A DNA stretch of 64,000 nucleotides, taken from contig CAYOYK010000003.1 of the NCBI GenBank assembly GCA_964408185.1, positions 16,888-80,887 of the forward strand, in the 5' to 3' direction. Below, piece by piece: positions 42,540 to 51,781 of this stretch. Position 1 is the first letter of the stretch, and each line of letters begins with the position of its first letter. The position numbers and the translations under genes were made by a program. This stretch comes from CAYOYK01 sp964408185 (lineage in GTDB: Bacteria; Bacillota; Clostridia; Christensenellales; Aristaeellaceae). Under the pieces are notes generated by a model. That model saw only the letters and a program-made list of their open reading frames with translations. It ran no database searches and was not told the origin of the DNA.

Positions 42540-44121
42540 GCCGATCACCTCCGTGGCGCGGGATCGTTTGGGTGGTCTCCAGCGAGTCCTTTGCGGCGCG
42601 GGGCTTCCCGCCGGGCTGCTTTTTGAGCAGCACGCAGAGCGCCAGAACCAGCGCGCCCACAAGCAGCAGCAAAAGCGAAAGGATCGTCAGCGACGCTGTG
42701 GACATGCTGCGCGTAAAGCCCAGCAGCAGCGTGCGGTTGGGGATTGCATCCGGCAGCGCCAGCTCGCAGGGATGGTTGATATCCCCGTCGATGATCAGGC
42801 GGAGCCTTGTGCCGGCCGCGGGGAGCGCCTCCTTGCGAAGCTGAAAATCAAAGCGCCCCTGCTCGTCCGTTTGAATCGCCGACTTGCTGAGCAGCCCGTT
42901 CTCGCCGATCAGCGTAAAGCTTGAGCCTTCTGCCCGGCCGTTCTGGTTGGACAGCGTCCCGCTCAGGCGCACAAGATCCTTGTGCTGCTCGCAGTCGGTC
43001 ACGGCAACCATCCAGCCGACACCCGTATCGTATGTAAACGTGGTCATCACGGGGATCTGGCTGACGTCCATGTCATAGCTGATCTCTACGGTGACCTCGC
43101 CCAGCCTGTTCAGGTATTGCAGCCTTGCCTCCGGAATGGAATAGCTCCACGTCGGCGTTGCGCTGACGGAATCTTGGTATTTGATGCTGCCGTTTTGCCG
43201 AAGGCTGACAAGCAGCTCGGTTCCCTCCTCGGCGGCGCCTGTAAGGGTCAGGCCGTCGGGGAGAACGGAATAAAAGCTGGCGCTTGGCAGAGGATCGATG
43301 ACGATGACCGCCAGCGGCTTGGGCGTCGGCACCGGCTCGTCGGGGCACGCGGGGGGCACGAAGCCGTCAAGCTCCGCTGTGAGCTGCTGATACTCACGCT
43401 CCGTGAGCTCCTGCGTTTTCACGGGATAGGGCTTGCCGTCGCGCTCGTACACCACGGTGCGGTAGGTGTAAACGGCGCTCCACAGGTTGGGGTCGTTCGG
43501 GTTCCCATTGACGTAGAAAGAAACGCCGGCGTCCTGCTCCGCGTAGAAAGCCTTGTAGTAGCCCAAGTTAAACAACGTCTCCTGAACCCGAAAAACCTCG
43601 TATGAATTGCTCAGCGGGTGCGGCTCGTCAAGCGGGTCGCGGGGCTGGGGGGACGTCCTGCCGCCCGTGGAGGGGTGGCCGGAGGAACCGGCATACGGCG
43701 TCGGCGTAGGGGTCGACGTTGGAGTTGGCGTTGGGGTAGGTGTTGGGGTCGGCGTTGGCGTCGGGGTCGGCGATGGCGACGCGGCGGCGGAGGTTGCCGG
43801 GCTGGAGCCGGAAGCGCCCGCGCTGGCGGAGGGGGATGTGCCGACGGTCGGGCTTCCGGCGCTGGCAGCAGGGGATACGGAAGCGGCCGGACTGGCGGAG
43901 GCTGCCCCCGCAGGCGTGGCAGAAGCGCCGCCGACGGATGTGGTGGGCGACGTGCCGCCTGCACCGGGCAGGGGGCTTGCGCTGCCCGTTCCGGCTTCCG
44001 CGCGCACCCGGCCGGATGCGAAAAGCGGCTCCGCGCACGCGGCAGCGCTGCCGACCAGCAGCGACAGGCAGAGCATACAGCACAGGCTGATCAGAATGCG
44101 ACGGCGGAAGCCTTTTCGCAC
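42532..44121 (-). CDS. Pro/Thr-rich secreted membrane protein of the type VII locus
   Basis: Protein of 529 residues with a signal peptide (RRRILISLCCMLCLSLLV), a 100-residue Ala/Ser/Pro/Thr-rich linker with a TPTPTP run, a region with a weak peptidoglycan-binding-like repeat (VQETLFNLGYYKAF), beta-sandwich-like domains and a C-terminal membrane helix (about 473-497), then a basic cytoplasmic tail. The GTG at 44121 is chosen because GAAAGGAT is well spaced for it; the TTG at 44145 has no clear RBS. Orientation suggests an extracellular body with a short inside tail. It may stand in for EsaA-type membrane parts; not shown. Confidence 0.65.
   Translation of the reverse strand: MRKGFRRRILISLCCMLCLSLLVGSAAACAEPLFASGRVRAEAGTGSASPLPGAGGTSPTTSVGGASATPAGAASASPAASVSPAASAGSPTVGTSPSASAGASGSSPATSAAASPSPTPTPTPTPTPTPTPTPTSTPTPTPYAGSSGHPSTGGRTSPQPRDPLDEPHPLSNSYEVFRVQETLFNLGYYKAFYAEQDAGVSFYVNGNPNDPNLWSAVYTYRTVVYERDGKPYPVKTQELTEREYQQLTAELDGFVPPACPDEPVPTPKPLAVIVIDPLPSASFYSVLPDGLTLTGAAEEGTELLVSLRQNGSIKYQDSVSATPTWSYSIPEARLQYLNRLGEVTVEISYDMDVSQIPVMTTFTYDTGVGWMVAVTDCEQHKDLVRLSGTLSNQNGRAEGSSFTLIGENGLLSKSAIQTDEQGRFDFQLRKEALPAAGTRLRLIIDGDINHPCELALPDAIPNRTLLLGFTRSMSTASLTILSLLLLLVGALVLALCVLLKKQPGGKPRAAKDSLETTQTIPRHGGDRHE
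43690..43790 (-). repeat. Pro-Thr codon run
   Basis: About twelve near-identical 6-bp units coding (Pro-Thr)n in the linker of the 529-residue protein. It may be prone to length change by slippage. Confidence 0.7.
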
Positions 44122-44151
44122 GAGAAGCACATCCTTTCTTCCCAAAGGGCT

Positions 44152-45771
44152 TTACGCGAGGATCTCAACCGTGATCGTCGTCATGCCGAGGGTCAGGCGG
44201 TCGCCGTTGCGCACGGGCATGGGGGCCAAAACGGGCGAGCTGTTGAGCAGCGTTCCGCTGCGGCTGCCCAGATCGTTCACATAGAGGCCGTCCGGCTTGA
44301 GGCTCAGCTCGCAATGGCGGCGGGATACGCTCTTGTCGTTGAGGTGCAGGCCGCACTCGTCGCTGCGGCCGATGAGCAGCGTGCTCGATACGCTGGCGAC
44401 CGCGTCGCTGTTGCCGTCGTCCCCGGAAATATGGAAGCGGATGCGCAGCCCGCCGCGATCGGCCTCGATTGTCTTTTCCGGGTCCTCGCTGAACATGCCA
44501 ATCGTGGACTCGTCGTCGGGATAAAAGCCCGTCGCCGTGGACTCGTCGCTGGGGGTGATGGGCGGCTGGCTGAAGCCAAGCTCCGGCGGCAGGTCGTCCT
44601 CCGGCTGCTCCTTGACGCGGCTGCGCTTGCGGAGGATCAGCACGACGCACAGCAGGATGATCAGCAGCGCGGCCGCGCCGATCAAAACGATGTACAGCGG
44701 GTTGGAGAACAAGCCGTCGTCGGCGCTGTCCTTGGTCGGCGAGGCGATCGGCTCGTTGCTGACGAGGGACGCATCCGCGTCGCTGGCGCGCGTCGGGGCG
44801 ACGGTCGGGGTCGGCGTGGAGGTAGCCACGGGCGTGGGCGTGGGGATCAGCTCGCAGGACAGGTCGTTGCTTTTGATGACCGCGCCGCCAAAATCGACGC
44901 TCAGGCCGAGAGTCGCGCCGCCCGCCGCGTAAGCGTCCGCGCCGGGCTTGACGGTGATGACATAGGTGCCCAGCACAAAATCGCGGATGCGCGCGACGGC
45001 CTCCTTGGGGGTAAATTTTTTGTAATCGAGCAGCATGCCGCGGGAGGCGCGGGCGATGGTGCCAACGTCCGTTAGCTGCGGCTCGCTTTTTTCGCCCTTG
45101 AGGCCGACCGCGTAGAGGGTCGCGTCACTGTCGGCAGCCCTGTCGCGCACCTCCTCGGCGGTGTAGGTGGAGCCGTTGACGCCGAACGTGAACAGCACGA
45201 TCACGTGGCGCGTGGGGAAGGCGTCGCTGACGACGTTAAAGGACTCGATCGCCTTGCTGACGCCCTCCAGCAGCATCGGCTTGTTGGAGCGGTTGCTGCT
45301 GCTCAGGCCGTCAATCGCGCCGACCAGACGGCTGCGGTCGCTGGTAAAATCGACCAGCGTGGTAACGGCTTTGCCCACCGTGACGACCTTCACCAGATCG
45401 CCTGTGCGCAGTGTGTTGACCAGCTCCATCGCGCCCTCCTTCAGGGAGGCAAGGCCGCGGCTGGCGCTGAGCGCGTTGCTGTTGAGATCGATCATCAGCA
45501 CGTAGGCCACGGGCTCGTTGGTATTGCTGAATGTGGCCACGTCGGCGGGCGCGACCTCTCTTGTATTGAGGGAGACCTTTACGTTCTCCTTGCTGGGGTT
45601 GGAGGTGACGATCGCGTCGGTCTCATCATCCGTCAGCAGGGCGTACAGGGTCAGCGTGCCCTTGTTCTGCGCGGCGGTGATCAGCTTGAGCTGCTGGCCG
45701 GCCAGCGCGCTGCTGCACACGCATAGGCAAAGCAGGACAAGGATACAGGCAATAGCGGTCTTTTTGGTCAT
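44152..45771 (-). CDS. VWA-domain membrane protein with cytoplasmic FHA domain
   Basis: 539 residues. Signal peptide (MTKKTAIACILVLLCLCVC), then an extracytoplasmic VWA domain (about 75-260). Its MIDAS reads DLNSN where DxSxS is expected, so metal binding is in doubt. A Pro/Thr-rich linker and a membrane helix follow (about 356-380), then a cytoplasmic acidic part and a C-terminal FHA domain (about 445-535: LIGRSDECGLHL, SVSRRHCEL, DLGSRSGTLLN). The FHA part can bind phosphothreonine from the neighbouring kinases. The ATG at 45771 follows GGAGGCCTCCTTC. It links an outside sensor to inside phospho-signalling. Confidence 0.88.
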   Translation of the reverse strand: MTKKTAIACILVLLCLCVCSSALAGQQLKLITAAQNKGTLTLYALLTDDETDAIVTSNPSKENVKVSLNTREVAPADVATFSNTNEPVAYVLMIDLNSNALSASRGLASLKEGAMELVNTLRTGDLVKVVTVGKAVTTLVDFTSDRSRLVGAIDGLSSSNRSNKPMLLEGVSKAIESFNVVSDAFPTRHVIVLFTFGVNGSTYTAEEVRDRAADSDATLYAVGLKGEKSEPQLTDVGTIARASRGMLLDYKKFTPKEAVARIRDFVLGTYVITVKPGADAYAAGGATLGLSVDFGGAVIKSNDLSCELIPTPTPVATSTPTPTVAPTRASDADASLVSNEPIASPTKDSADDGLFSNPLYIVLIGAAALLIILLCVVLILRKRSRVKEQPEDDLPPELGFSQPPITPSDESTATGFYPDDESTIGMFSEDPEKTIEADRGGLRIRFHISGDDGNSDAVASVSSTLLIGRSDECGLHLNDKSVSRRHCELSLKPDGLYVNDLGSRSGTLLNSSPVLAPMPVRNGDRLTLGMTTITVEILA

Positions 45772-45943
45772 GAAGGAGGCCTCCTGTCGGTTTGCTTTCC
45801 GAATGATGATGGTCATTATTGGCAGTATAGCAGAAAATGTCGAAAATGAAAAGGGCGAGGGGCGGAGCATGCACATTTGGGGCGGCGGGCAGACGGTTTG
45901 CGCTCGCGGGCCGAACCGAATACCCCCGCCGAGGGCCGAAGCG

Positions 45944-47959
45944 TTACGGGTCGTAATCCCAATTGGTAATCTCGGTCAGCCCTGCCAAGGGGGAGTAATC
46001 CGCAATGGGGTTGTCGTCCAAAAAGAGCGTTTGCAGGCGCGTCAGCCCGGAGAGCGCGTCCAGCGAGGTCACGCTGTTGTTGCACAGGCTGAGGCTCATA
46101 AGCCGCGTCAGCCCGGCCAGCGGCGAAAGATCGCTGATTTGATTGCGGGGCAGCCACAGCGTCGTCAGGCCGGTCAGGGATTGCAGCGGCGACAGATCGT
46201 CGATCTGGTTGCCGCCCAGATCCAGCGCGGTAAGCCCGGTCATGCCTGCCAGCGGAGAAAGATCGGTAATTTGATTGACGGAGAGCCACAGCGTGCGCAG
46301 CCGCGTCAGCCCGGAAAGCGGCGTGAGATCGCTGATTTGGTTGTCGCACAGGGACAGGGAGTCCAGCCCGATGAAGCTGCTCAGGAAGGAGATGTCGTCC
46401 AGCTCCATCCCGTTCAGGGAGAGGGCGGTGAGGCCCGCGACGTCCTTTGGGTAAACCGTGCCGCTGGGAATGCCCGCCGCGTCACGCACGGCGCTTTCCA
46501 CGGCAGAGCTTGGAAACGCGATGGCCTCGTTGGAGAGGATGACGTTGGCGGTCGGCTGCGCCGTGGAGCCGAAGGGCTGGGCGACGATCAAAACCAGCGC
46601 GGTCACAACCACCAGCGCGGCCAGCAGCGCGAGCAGCCAAGCCTTGCGCCGTTTGCCGCCGCTCTGCGCCCCGTCCGGTTCGTCCCCGGCGGCATAGGAC
46701 GGCTGCGAGCGGGGGCCGTCGGACGCGTAGCGGGCGCTGGGCGCGCAGGACGTCGCCGCGCCGTTAGTCCACGCGACCGTCTCGTCGGACGAGGGGCTCG
46801 CGGCGCGCCGCCCGCTTGGCATGCCGTCCCACACACCGAGCGTCTGGTTTGACTCGGCGTTTATGGCCGCGCCGACGTTTGCGGCGGAGCTGACAAGATC
46901 CGGGCCCCATACGCCCTGCGTTTGCGCAAGCGGCTCCGGCGTGCGGGCCGCGCCCACGCCGCGCGGCTCCTCTTTCACGGACGGCCCGTCCGCGCGGCCC
47001 TGCGCCGGGGTAAGCGGCTGCATCAGGTCCGCGGCGCGCCCGGCCTTTTGCAATGCGTCGCGCATTTCCAGCGGTGTGCGATAGCGGCTTTCCGGCGCGA
47101 ACGAGCAGGCCTTGGCCAGCACGTCGGCCAGCGCCGGGCCGCCGTCCACGGGCGGGTCGAGCGGCTCGCCGCGGATGCGCCTTTCAAGCGCCGCGCTGCG
47201 CTCCGCCTGCGTGGGCAATGAGCCGTCCGTGGGCAAAAAGGGCAGGCGCTGCTTGTTGAGCAGCCTGTGCATCACCAGCGCCAGCGAGTACAGATCGACC
47301 GTCAGGTCATAATGCCGATCGTTGACGTACACCTCCGGCGCCATGTAGGCGGGCGTACCCTGTCGGCTCATGGTCGCCAGGGTCGCGTCCATCTGCCTCG
47401 CCACGCCAAAGTCGCCCAGTCTGTATTCCCCCTGCGGGCTTAAAAAAAGGTTGTCGGGCTTGATGTCCCGGTGGATGATGCCGTACCGGCGGCAGTCCTC
47501 CAAGCCGCTGCAAATATCCATGCCCAAGCAGACCACATCGCCCACGGTCATGCCGCCCGCGTAGACCTGCGGCAGGGGCGTGAGCAGCTCCATGCGGATG
47601 AGGATGTCCCAGCCGATTTCATCGGCGCGCTCGGCCAGCAGATGATCCTCGTACCCCACGATGTTGCGGGAGTGACGCAGCTTCATCATCAGCTCAATTT
47701 CCTTGCGCAGGCTGGCGACGATATCGCAGTAATAGCGGTACAGCTCCTGCTCCGTGGTGCCCTCGGCGCGGTGACGGCCCAGCTCGCTTGGGTTCTGCGG
47801 CAGGGAGATCCACTTCAGCGCGGCTTCATAGCGCTGGCCGTAATCCTCGCGCTCGATCCGATACACCTTGCCGTAGCTGCCCTCGCCAATCAGCGAGCGC
47901 AGCCGCCACGTTCCCCAAAAGGGCTGCAAAGCGACGATTCGGTCTGGATACTCCGGCAT
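45944..47959 (-). CDS. Receptor-type Ser/Thr kinase with leucine-rich-repeat ectodomain
   Basis: Membrane kinase of 671 residues. The kinase domain (about 1-300) shows the Gly loop IGEGSYGKVY, catalytic HRDIKPDN (about 155-162), DFGVARQM and APEVYVND. A Pro/Ala-rich linker and a membrane helix (about 438-462) follow. The extracytoplasmic part holds six to seven 22-residue LRRs of internalin type (LTGLTALDLGGNQIDDLSPL). The ATG at 47959 follows AAGGAGTGATCGCC. It starts 38 bp after the paralog upstream. LRRs usually bind proteins or peptides, so it may sense an outside ligand. Confidence 0.93.
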   Translation of the reverse strand: MPEYPDRIVALQPFWGTWRLRSLIGEGSYGKVYRIEREDYGQRYEAALKWISLPQNPSELGRHRAEGTTEQELYRYYCDIVASLRKEIELMMKLRHSRNIVGYEDHLLAERADEIGWDILIRMELLTPLPQVYAGGMTVGDVVCLGMDICSGLEDCRRYGIIHRDIKPDNLFLSPQGEYRLGDFGVARQMDATLATMSRQGTPAYMAPEVYVNDRHYDLTVDLYSLALVMHRLLNKQRLPFLPTDGSLPTQAERSAALERRIRGEPLDPPVDGGPALADVLAKACSFAPESRYRTPLEMRDALQKAGRAADLMQPLTPAQGRADGPSVKEEPRGVGAARTPEPLAQTQGVWGPDLVSSAANVGAAINAESNQTLGVWDGMPSGRRAASPSSDETVAWTNGAATSCAPSARYASDGPRSQPSYAAGDEPDGAQSGGKRRKAWLLALLAALVVVTALVLIVAQPFGSTAQPTANVILSNEAIAFPSSAVESAVRDAAGIPSGTVYPKDVAGLTALSLNGMELDDISFLSSFIGLDSLSLCDNQISDLTPLSGLTRLRTLWLSVNQITDLSPLAGMTGLTALDLGGNQIDDLSPLQSLTGLTTLWLPRNQISDLSPLAGLTRLMSLSLCNNSVTSLDALSGLTRLQTLFLDDNPIADYSPLAGLTEITNWDYDP

Positions 47960-47997
47960 GGCGATCACTCCTTGCTTGATGCTGCGGCGTTCTCCGG

Positions 47998-50061
47998 CTA
48001 TTGTGCGTAGCCGATCAGGCACAGCTCCGATACGGCGACGTCGTCCGGGAACTTGCTGCCCGCGTAGATCTGCATTACGCGCATCCGAACGGCGGCCACG
48101 TTCTCGACCGAGACGCCCAGCGAGAGCTTTTGCCAGTCGGTGCGGTGCTTGTCGTCCTGAATTTCAAGGGTAATGGCGTCGGTATATTCGCTCGCGCCCG
48201 AATACAGGAACGTCAGCTCTACCTGACGCAGACGGCCGTTGCGGCTGTACTGGTCATACCCCTGCGTCACCTTCCAGAATCCGTTTTTGATCCACAGCGC
48301 CTTGACGCACGACGGGGACTGCAAATACAGCTCCACGTACACGTCGGAAAGCTGGCTGACCTCGGAGATGCGGAACTGCCAGCTCGTGTCGTCCTGACCG
48401 TCCAGCAGCAGGGACGCGTCGTACAGCAGCCTTGATTTGGAGGTGATCAGGCTGGCGAAGGCCCCTGCGTCCGATATCGGCAGGATTCTGTCCGCGGGGG
48501 GAAGCGTGACGATCGCGGGGGCGGGGGTCGTGCTGACCGGGCTGGGCGTGGCGGTCACGGGCACGGGCGTATCGGTAGCGGGAACGGGCGTATCGGTAGG
48601 CGCGCGCGTCGGCGTATTCGTGGGGGCCGCGGTAGCGGGCGATTGCTGCGCAACCGTCTCGTACGCGGCGGGCGTGACGGTCGCCGCCGGCGCGGCGCTG
48701 TCGGGCTGGCCCAGCCAGCCCAGCCGGAAGGCCGCGTAGGCCAGCCCGCCCAGCAGCAGCACCGTGCCCAGCGCAATGAGCAGGATCGTGACGGCCTTGC
48801 CGCCGCCCTTCTTTTGCGGCGGCACGTCCGGCTGCCGATAGGGTGGCCGAGCCGCGCCGCCCTGCCAAACCTGTGCCGCCTGACGCGGCGCGTCCTGTCG
48901 GCTGGGCGCGGTCTGCCGCGGCGTGCCGGTCTGCCACACGCCGACCGTTTGCTGATCGTCGTGCGTCTCCTGCGGCTGCATGAGGGGAGTGGTTTGCGCG
49001 GCTGACGGCTGCTGCGCCCGCTGATGCGCGCGGCCCGCGCCCTGCGCGGCGACGGGCGGCTGCAGGCTGCTGCGCCCGCTGTTGAGGCCCACGCCGACGG
49101 TGGCGTTGGTGAGCAGCGGCATTTGCATATCCGTGTGCTGAGAGGCCGCCCGCAGCGCGTCGCGCATTTGCAGCGGCGTCTGGTAGCGATCGGCGGGACG
49201 GAAGGCGCACGCGCGGGCGATCACCTCGGCCAGCGCCGGGCCGCCCATGGCCGGGGGCGGGATGGGCTCGCCGTGGATGCGGCGCTCCAGCGCGCGGTTG
49301 CGATCGGACTGTGTGGGGATGGGGCCGTCAACGGGCAAAAAGGGCACGCGCTGCCGGTTGAGCAGACGGTGCATCACCAGCCCCAGCGAGTAGAGATCGA
49401 CCGTCAAATCGTAATGCTGCTGGTTGACGTACACCTCCGGGGCCATGTACATCGGCGTGCCCTGACGGCTCATGGTGGCCATGGTCGCGTCCATCCGCTT
49501 TGCCACGCCAAAATCGCCCAGCCGGCAATCGCCCTGCGGGCTCACAAACAGGTTGTCGGGCTTGATATCCCGGTGAATGATGCCGTACTGGCGGCAATTC
49601 TCCAGCCCGCCGCAGATATCGCAGGCCATGCGCACCACGTCGCCCACGGTCATGCCCTTGGCAAAGGCGCTGGGCAGCGGCGTGAGCAGCTCCATGCGGA
49701 TGAGGATATCCCAGCCGATCTCATCGCGGCGCTCCAGCAGCAGATGGTCCTCGTAGCCCACGATGTGCGGCGAGCGGCGCAGCTTCATCATCAGGGCGAT
49801 TTCTCGGCGCAGGCCGTCTACGATGTCGCGGTAGTAGGCTTGCAGCTCCGGCTCCGAGAAGCCCTCCGCGCGCTGCCGGGCCAGATCGGTCTGGTGCAGC
49901 GGCAGGCTGATCCACTTGAGCGCCGCGTCGTAGCGCGTGCCGTAATCCTCGCGCTGAATGCGGTATACCTTGCCATAGCTGCCCTCGCCCAGCAGGCTGT
50001 GCAGCCGCCATGTGCCCCAAAAGGGCTGCAACGCGGCAATACGTTCGGGGAAGTCTGGCAT
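47998..50061 (-). CDS. Receptor-type Ser/Thr kinase with NADase-type glycan-binding-like ectodomain
   Basis: Membrane kinase of 687 residues, paralog of the next gene. Kinase motifs are GEGSYGKVYRI, HRDIKPDN (about 157), DFGVAKRM and APEVYVNQ. Linker and a membrane helix (about 420-443) follow, then a Pro/Thr-rich stretch (about 445-520). The C-terminal domain (about 530-685) resembles the discoidin/NADase-type glycan-binding modules (DGQDDTSWQFRISEVSQL, RNGRLRQVELTF). It has no extra cytoplasmic domain. Start ATG follows AAAGGAGCGATTTGC. The two kinases share the same first part, so they are a duplication with changed sensor ends. Confidence 0.93.
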   Translation of the reverse strand: MPDFPERIAALQPFWGTWRLHSLLGEGSYGKVYRIQREDYGTRYDAALKWISLPLHQTDLARQRAEGFSEPELQAYYRDIVDGLRREIALMMKLRRSPHIVGYEDHLLLERRDEIGWDILIRMELLTPLPSAFAKGMTVGDVVRMACDICGGLENCRQYGIIHRDIKPDNLFVSPQGDCRLGDFGVAKRMDATMATMSRQGTPMYMAPEVYVNQQHYDLTVDLYSLGLVMHRLLNRQRVPFLPVDGPIPTQSDRNRALERRIHGEPIPPPAMGGPALAEVIARACAFRPADRYQTPLQMRDALRAASQHTDMQMPLLTNATVGVGLNSGRSSLQPPVAAQGAGRAHQRAQQPSAAQTTPLMQPQETHDDQQTVGVWQTGTPRQTAPSRQDAPRQAAQVWQGGAARPPYRQPDVPPQKKGGGKAVTILLIALGTVLLLGGLAYAAFRLGWLGQPDSAAPAATVTPAAYETVAQQSPATAAPTNTPTRAPTDTPVPATDTPVPVTATPSPVSTTPAPAIVTLPPADRILPISDAGAFASLITSKSRLLYDASLLLDGQDDTSWQFRISEVSQLSDVYVELYLQSPSCVKALWIKNGFWKVTQGYDQYSRNGRLRQVELTFLYSGASEYTDAITLEIQDDKHRTDWQKLSLGVSVENVAAVRMRVMQIYAGSKFPDDVAVSELCLIGYAQ

Positions 50062-50106
50062 GCAAATCGCTCCTTTGTATTGGGGAATGGGAGGCGCGGG
50101 GTGCGG

Positions 50107-51471
50107 CTAGAAACTGCCGCCGCCGCCACCGCCGCCAAAGCCGCCGCCTCCGCTGGAAGAGCCGCCGCTGTAGCCATCGGTGCTGCTCAAAGAACGCATT
50201 TGCGTGTAGACGATGCCGTCGTATGCGCCCATATGGTTATAGACGACCGAATCCTTGAGGTAGCTTACGTTGCCGGAGAGACTGCCTGAGTAGGATTCGG
50301 CGGAAAGGCTGTCCCCTGTAAAACGGTAATCCGTGCCGATGTTTTCTCCCAGAACCGCCGAACAGCCTACCGAGGGCACCAAGTCCCTGCTGTTGATGAT
50401 ATTATACACCTGCGCGGACGATGAAACCGCGCTGGCGGCCTCGGCGGTAAAGGGCTTGGGCGAAGCGTAGGTGTAGGTAGTCACGCTGGTCGTCGGGACG
50501 CCGCTTTGGAGCAGCTTGTGCGTTAAAACTTGGCTTTCCGCGCCGCCCAGAGAGTGCCCGGCGATGACAAAGTTGACGGGCTTTCCGCTTGTCGCCCCCT
50601 GCATCAGGTCGCCAAAGGTCTTGTATTCGCCCATCCCGGTGATGGACTGCTTGCAGGCCGCCTCGTAAAACTTTTGGGTTTCGGAGCCAAACCCGCTGTG
50701 GATACCGGCTTTATCAGGCGAAAAATCAAAATTATGGCCCCAGTCCGCTCCGCTCTGCGTGCCCTCAAACAGCACCATCACCACGGGCTCGCCGTTGCTG
50801 TTGGTGCGGTAGGCGACCACCGCCTCCGGGAAGGTGGTGGAAAAGCTGTTTTCAAAGCCCAGCTCTTTGAGCAGCGTATCGTCATAAGCGCCTGTTTCAT
50901 CCAGCGAATAGGCGGTTTTCATGGATAGCTCGTACATCGCCTCGTTGGTGTTCTGACGGAAGGAATCTCTGCCGTCCGCGCTGATGAGATCCAGCTGTTC
51001 CTTGACCGACGAGAAACGGCGCTGATGTTCCAGCTCGCGCTCGCGCCGAGCCGCTTCGGCGCGCTCCCGCCAAGCCCCGATCGTGGATGCATACGCAAGG
51101 CTGGCGAGCTTGGAGGGAAGGCGCGCCAGCTCGGCCAGCTTTTCCAGCAGCTCTCTCGTCAGCTCGCGCGGGTCGCATTTTGCCAGCTCGCCCTCCGTTT
51201 CTTCAAAGATCGTCGCCGCCTTGCGCGTGCCCCGCGCGAGCGCCGCCGACCGGTCGGAAAGTTGGCTGATCGCCGAGCGGTAGCTGGCAAGGGTCTCGTT
51301 CAGGCTGCCATGATGCACAGAGGCGCCGTGCAGGTGCGGCTCGCCTGAGCGCACGGGGTACTCGAACGAGCCTGTGGGCAGCGACGCGCTGTGGAGGCGG
51401 CTGCTGACGCCCTCCAGGTCGGCGGCGATCTGGCGCAGGCACTCCGTGCGGACGGTTACTGTATCGGACAT
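50107..51471 (-). CDS. Lipase-like (class 3) candidate type VII substrate
   Basis: 454 residues, first gene of the type VII locus. No signal peptide. Residues about 1-150 are helical (GSLNETLASYRSAISQLSDR, LTRELLEKLAELARLPSKLA), as in LXG/WXG-type targeting domains. A lipase-like alpha/beta domain follows, with IAGHSLGGAES (Ser about 300) and Asp in NSRDLVPSVG; it ends with a Gly/Ser-rich tail (GGGGFGGGGGGGS). The ATG at 51471 follows AAAGGAGGTCTGCCCT. The layout of helical head plus enzyme domain matches type VII effectors, but export is not proven. Confidence 0.78.
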   Translation of the reverse strand: MSDTVTVRTECLRQIAADLEGVSSRLHSASLPTGSFEYPVRSGEPHLHGASVHHGSLNETLASYRSAISQLSDRSAALARGTRKAATIFEETEGELAKCDPRELTRELLEKLAELARLPSKLASLAYASTIGAWRERAEAARRERELEHQRRFSSVKEQLDLISADGRDSFRQNTNEAMYELSMKTAYSLDETGAYDDTLLKELGFENSFSTTFPEAVVAYRTNSNGEPVVMVLFEGTQSGADWGHNFDFSPDKAGIHSGFGSETQKFYEAACKQSITGMGEYKTFGDLMQGATSGKPVNFVIAGHSLGGAESQVLTHKLLQSGVPTTSVTTYTYASPKPFTAEAASAVSSSAQVYNIINSRDLVPSVGCSAVLGENIGTDYRFTGDSLSAESYSGSLSGNVSYLKDSVVYNHMGAYDGIVYTQMRSLSSTDGYSGGSSSGGGGFGGGGGGGSF

Positions 51472-51499
51472 AGGGCAGACCTCCTTTTGGAATGCTGTC

Positions 51500-51528
51500 A
51501 TCATATATCGCGCGTCAGAGAATGTCAC
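51500..51528 (-). promoter_or_regulatory. Promoter of the type VII locus (proximal)
   Basis: GTGACA (51523-51528), 17 bp spacer and TATGAT (51500-51505) on the minus strand, 28 bp before the lipase-like start. Confidence 0.6.
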
Positions 51529-51663
51529 GCTTTTTGGAGGAGAGGCCGGATACGCGCCGCGAATGGTTGGGATGGCCCCGATGGGGGCGGATGCTGTCGC
51601 GCCTCCGCGTCAGCGGCGCGGGAAACGCCGAATAGGCCGGCGGACACGCCATTTTCATCTTAC

Positions 51664-51692
51664 AGTATAGCGCGCGCGGCGGCAGAATGCAA
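51664..51692 (-). promoter_or_regulatory. Promoter of the type VII locus (distal)
   Basis: TTGCAT (51687-51692), 17 bp spacer and TATACT (51664-51669) on the minus strand. It would give a transcript with a leader of about 190 bases. The 310-base gap 51472-51781 holds only these two promoters and one hairpin; no further gene is seen. Confidence 0.6.
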
Positions 51693-51745
51693 TCCAAAAC
51701 AACGACGAAAGCCTTTTTGGCGTCCGTTTGGCTGGTAAAGCAGCG

Positions 51746-51770
51746 CCCCGGCCGCTCTGAACGACCGGGG
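51746..51770 (-). terminator. Hairpin downstream of the GtrA gene
   Basis: CCCCGGCCG pairs with CGACCGGGG in a nine-base stem with a TCTGAA-type loop. It follows the gtrA stop by 12 bp, but the T run is weak (CTTT). Confidence 0.5.
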
Positions 51771-51781
51771 CAAGCGGAGGA

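Noticed and set aside
43690..43790. Pro-Thr codon run taken as a CRISPR-like or regulatory repeat
   Set aside because: It is in frame and codes a normal Pro-Thr linker in a secreted protein.
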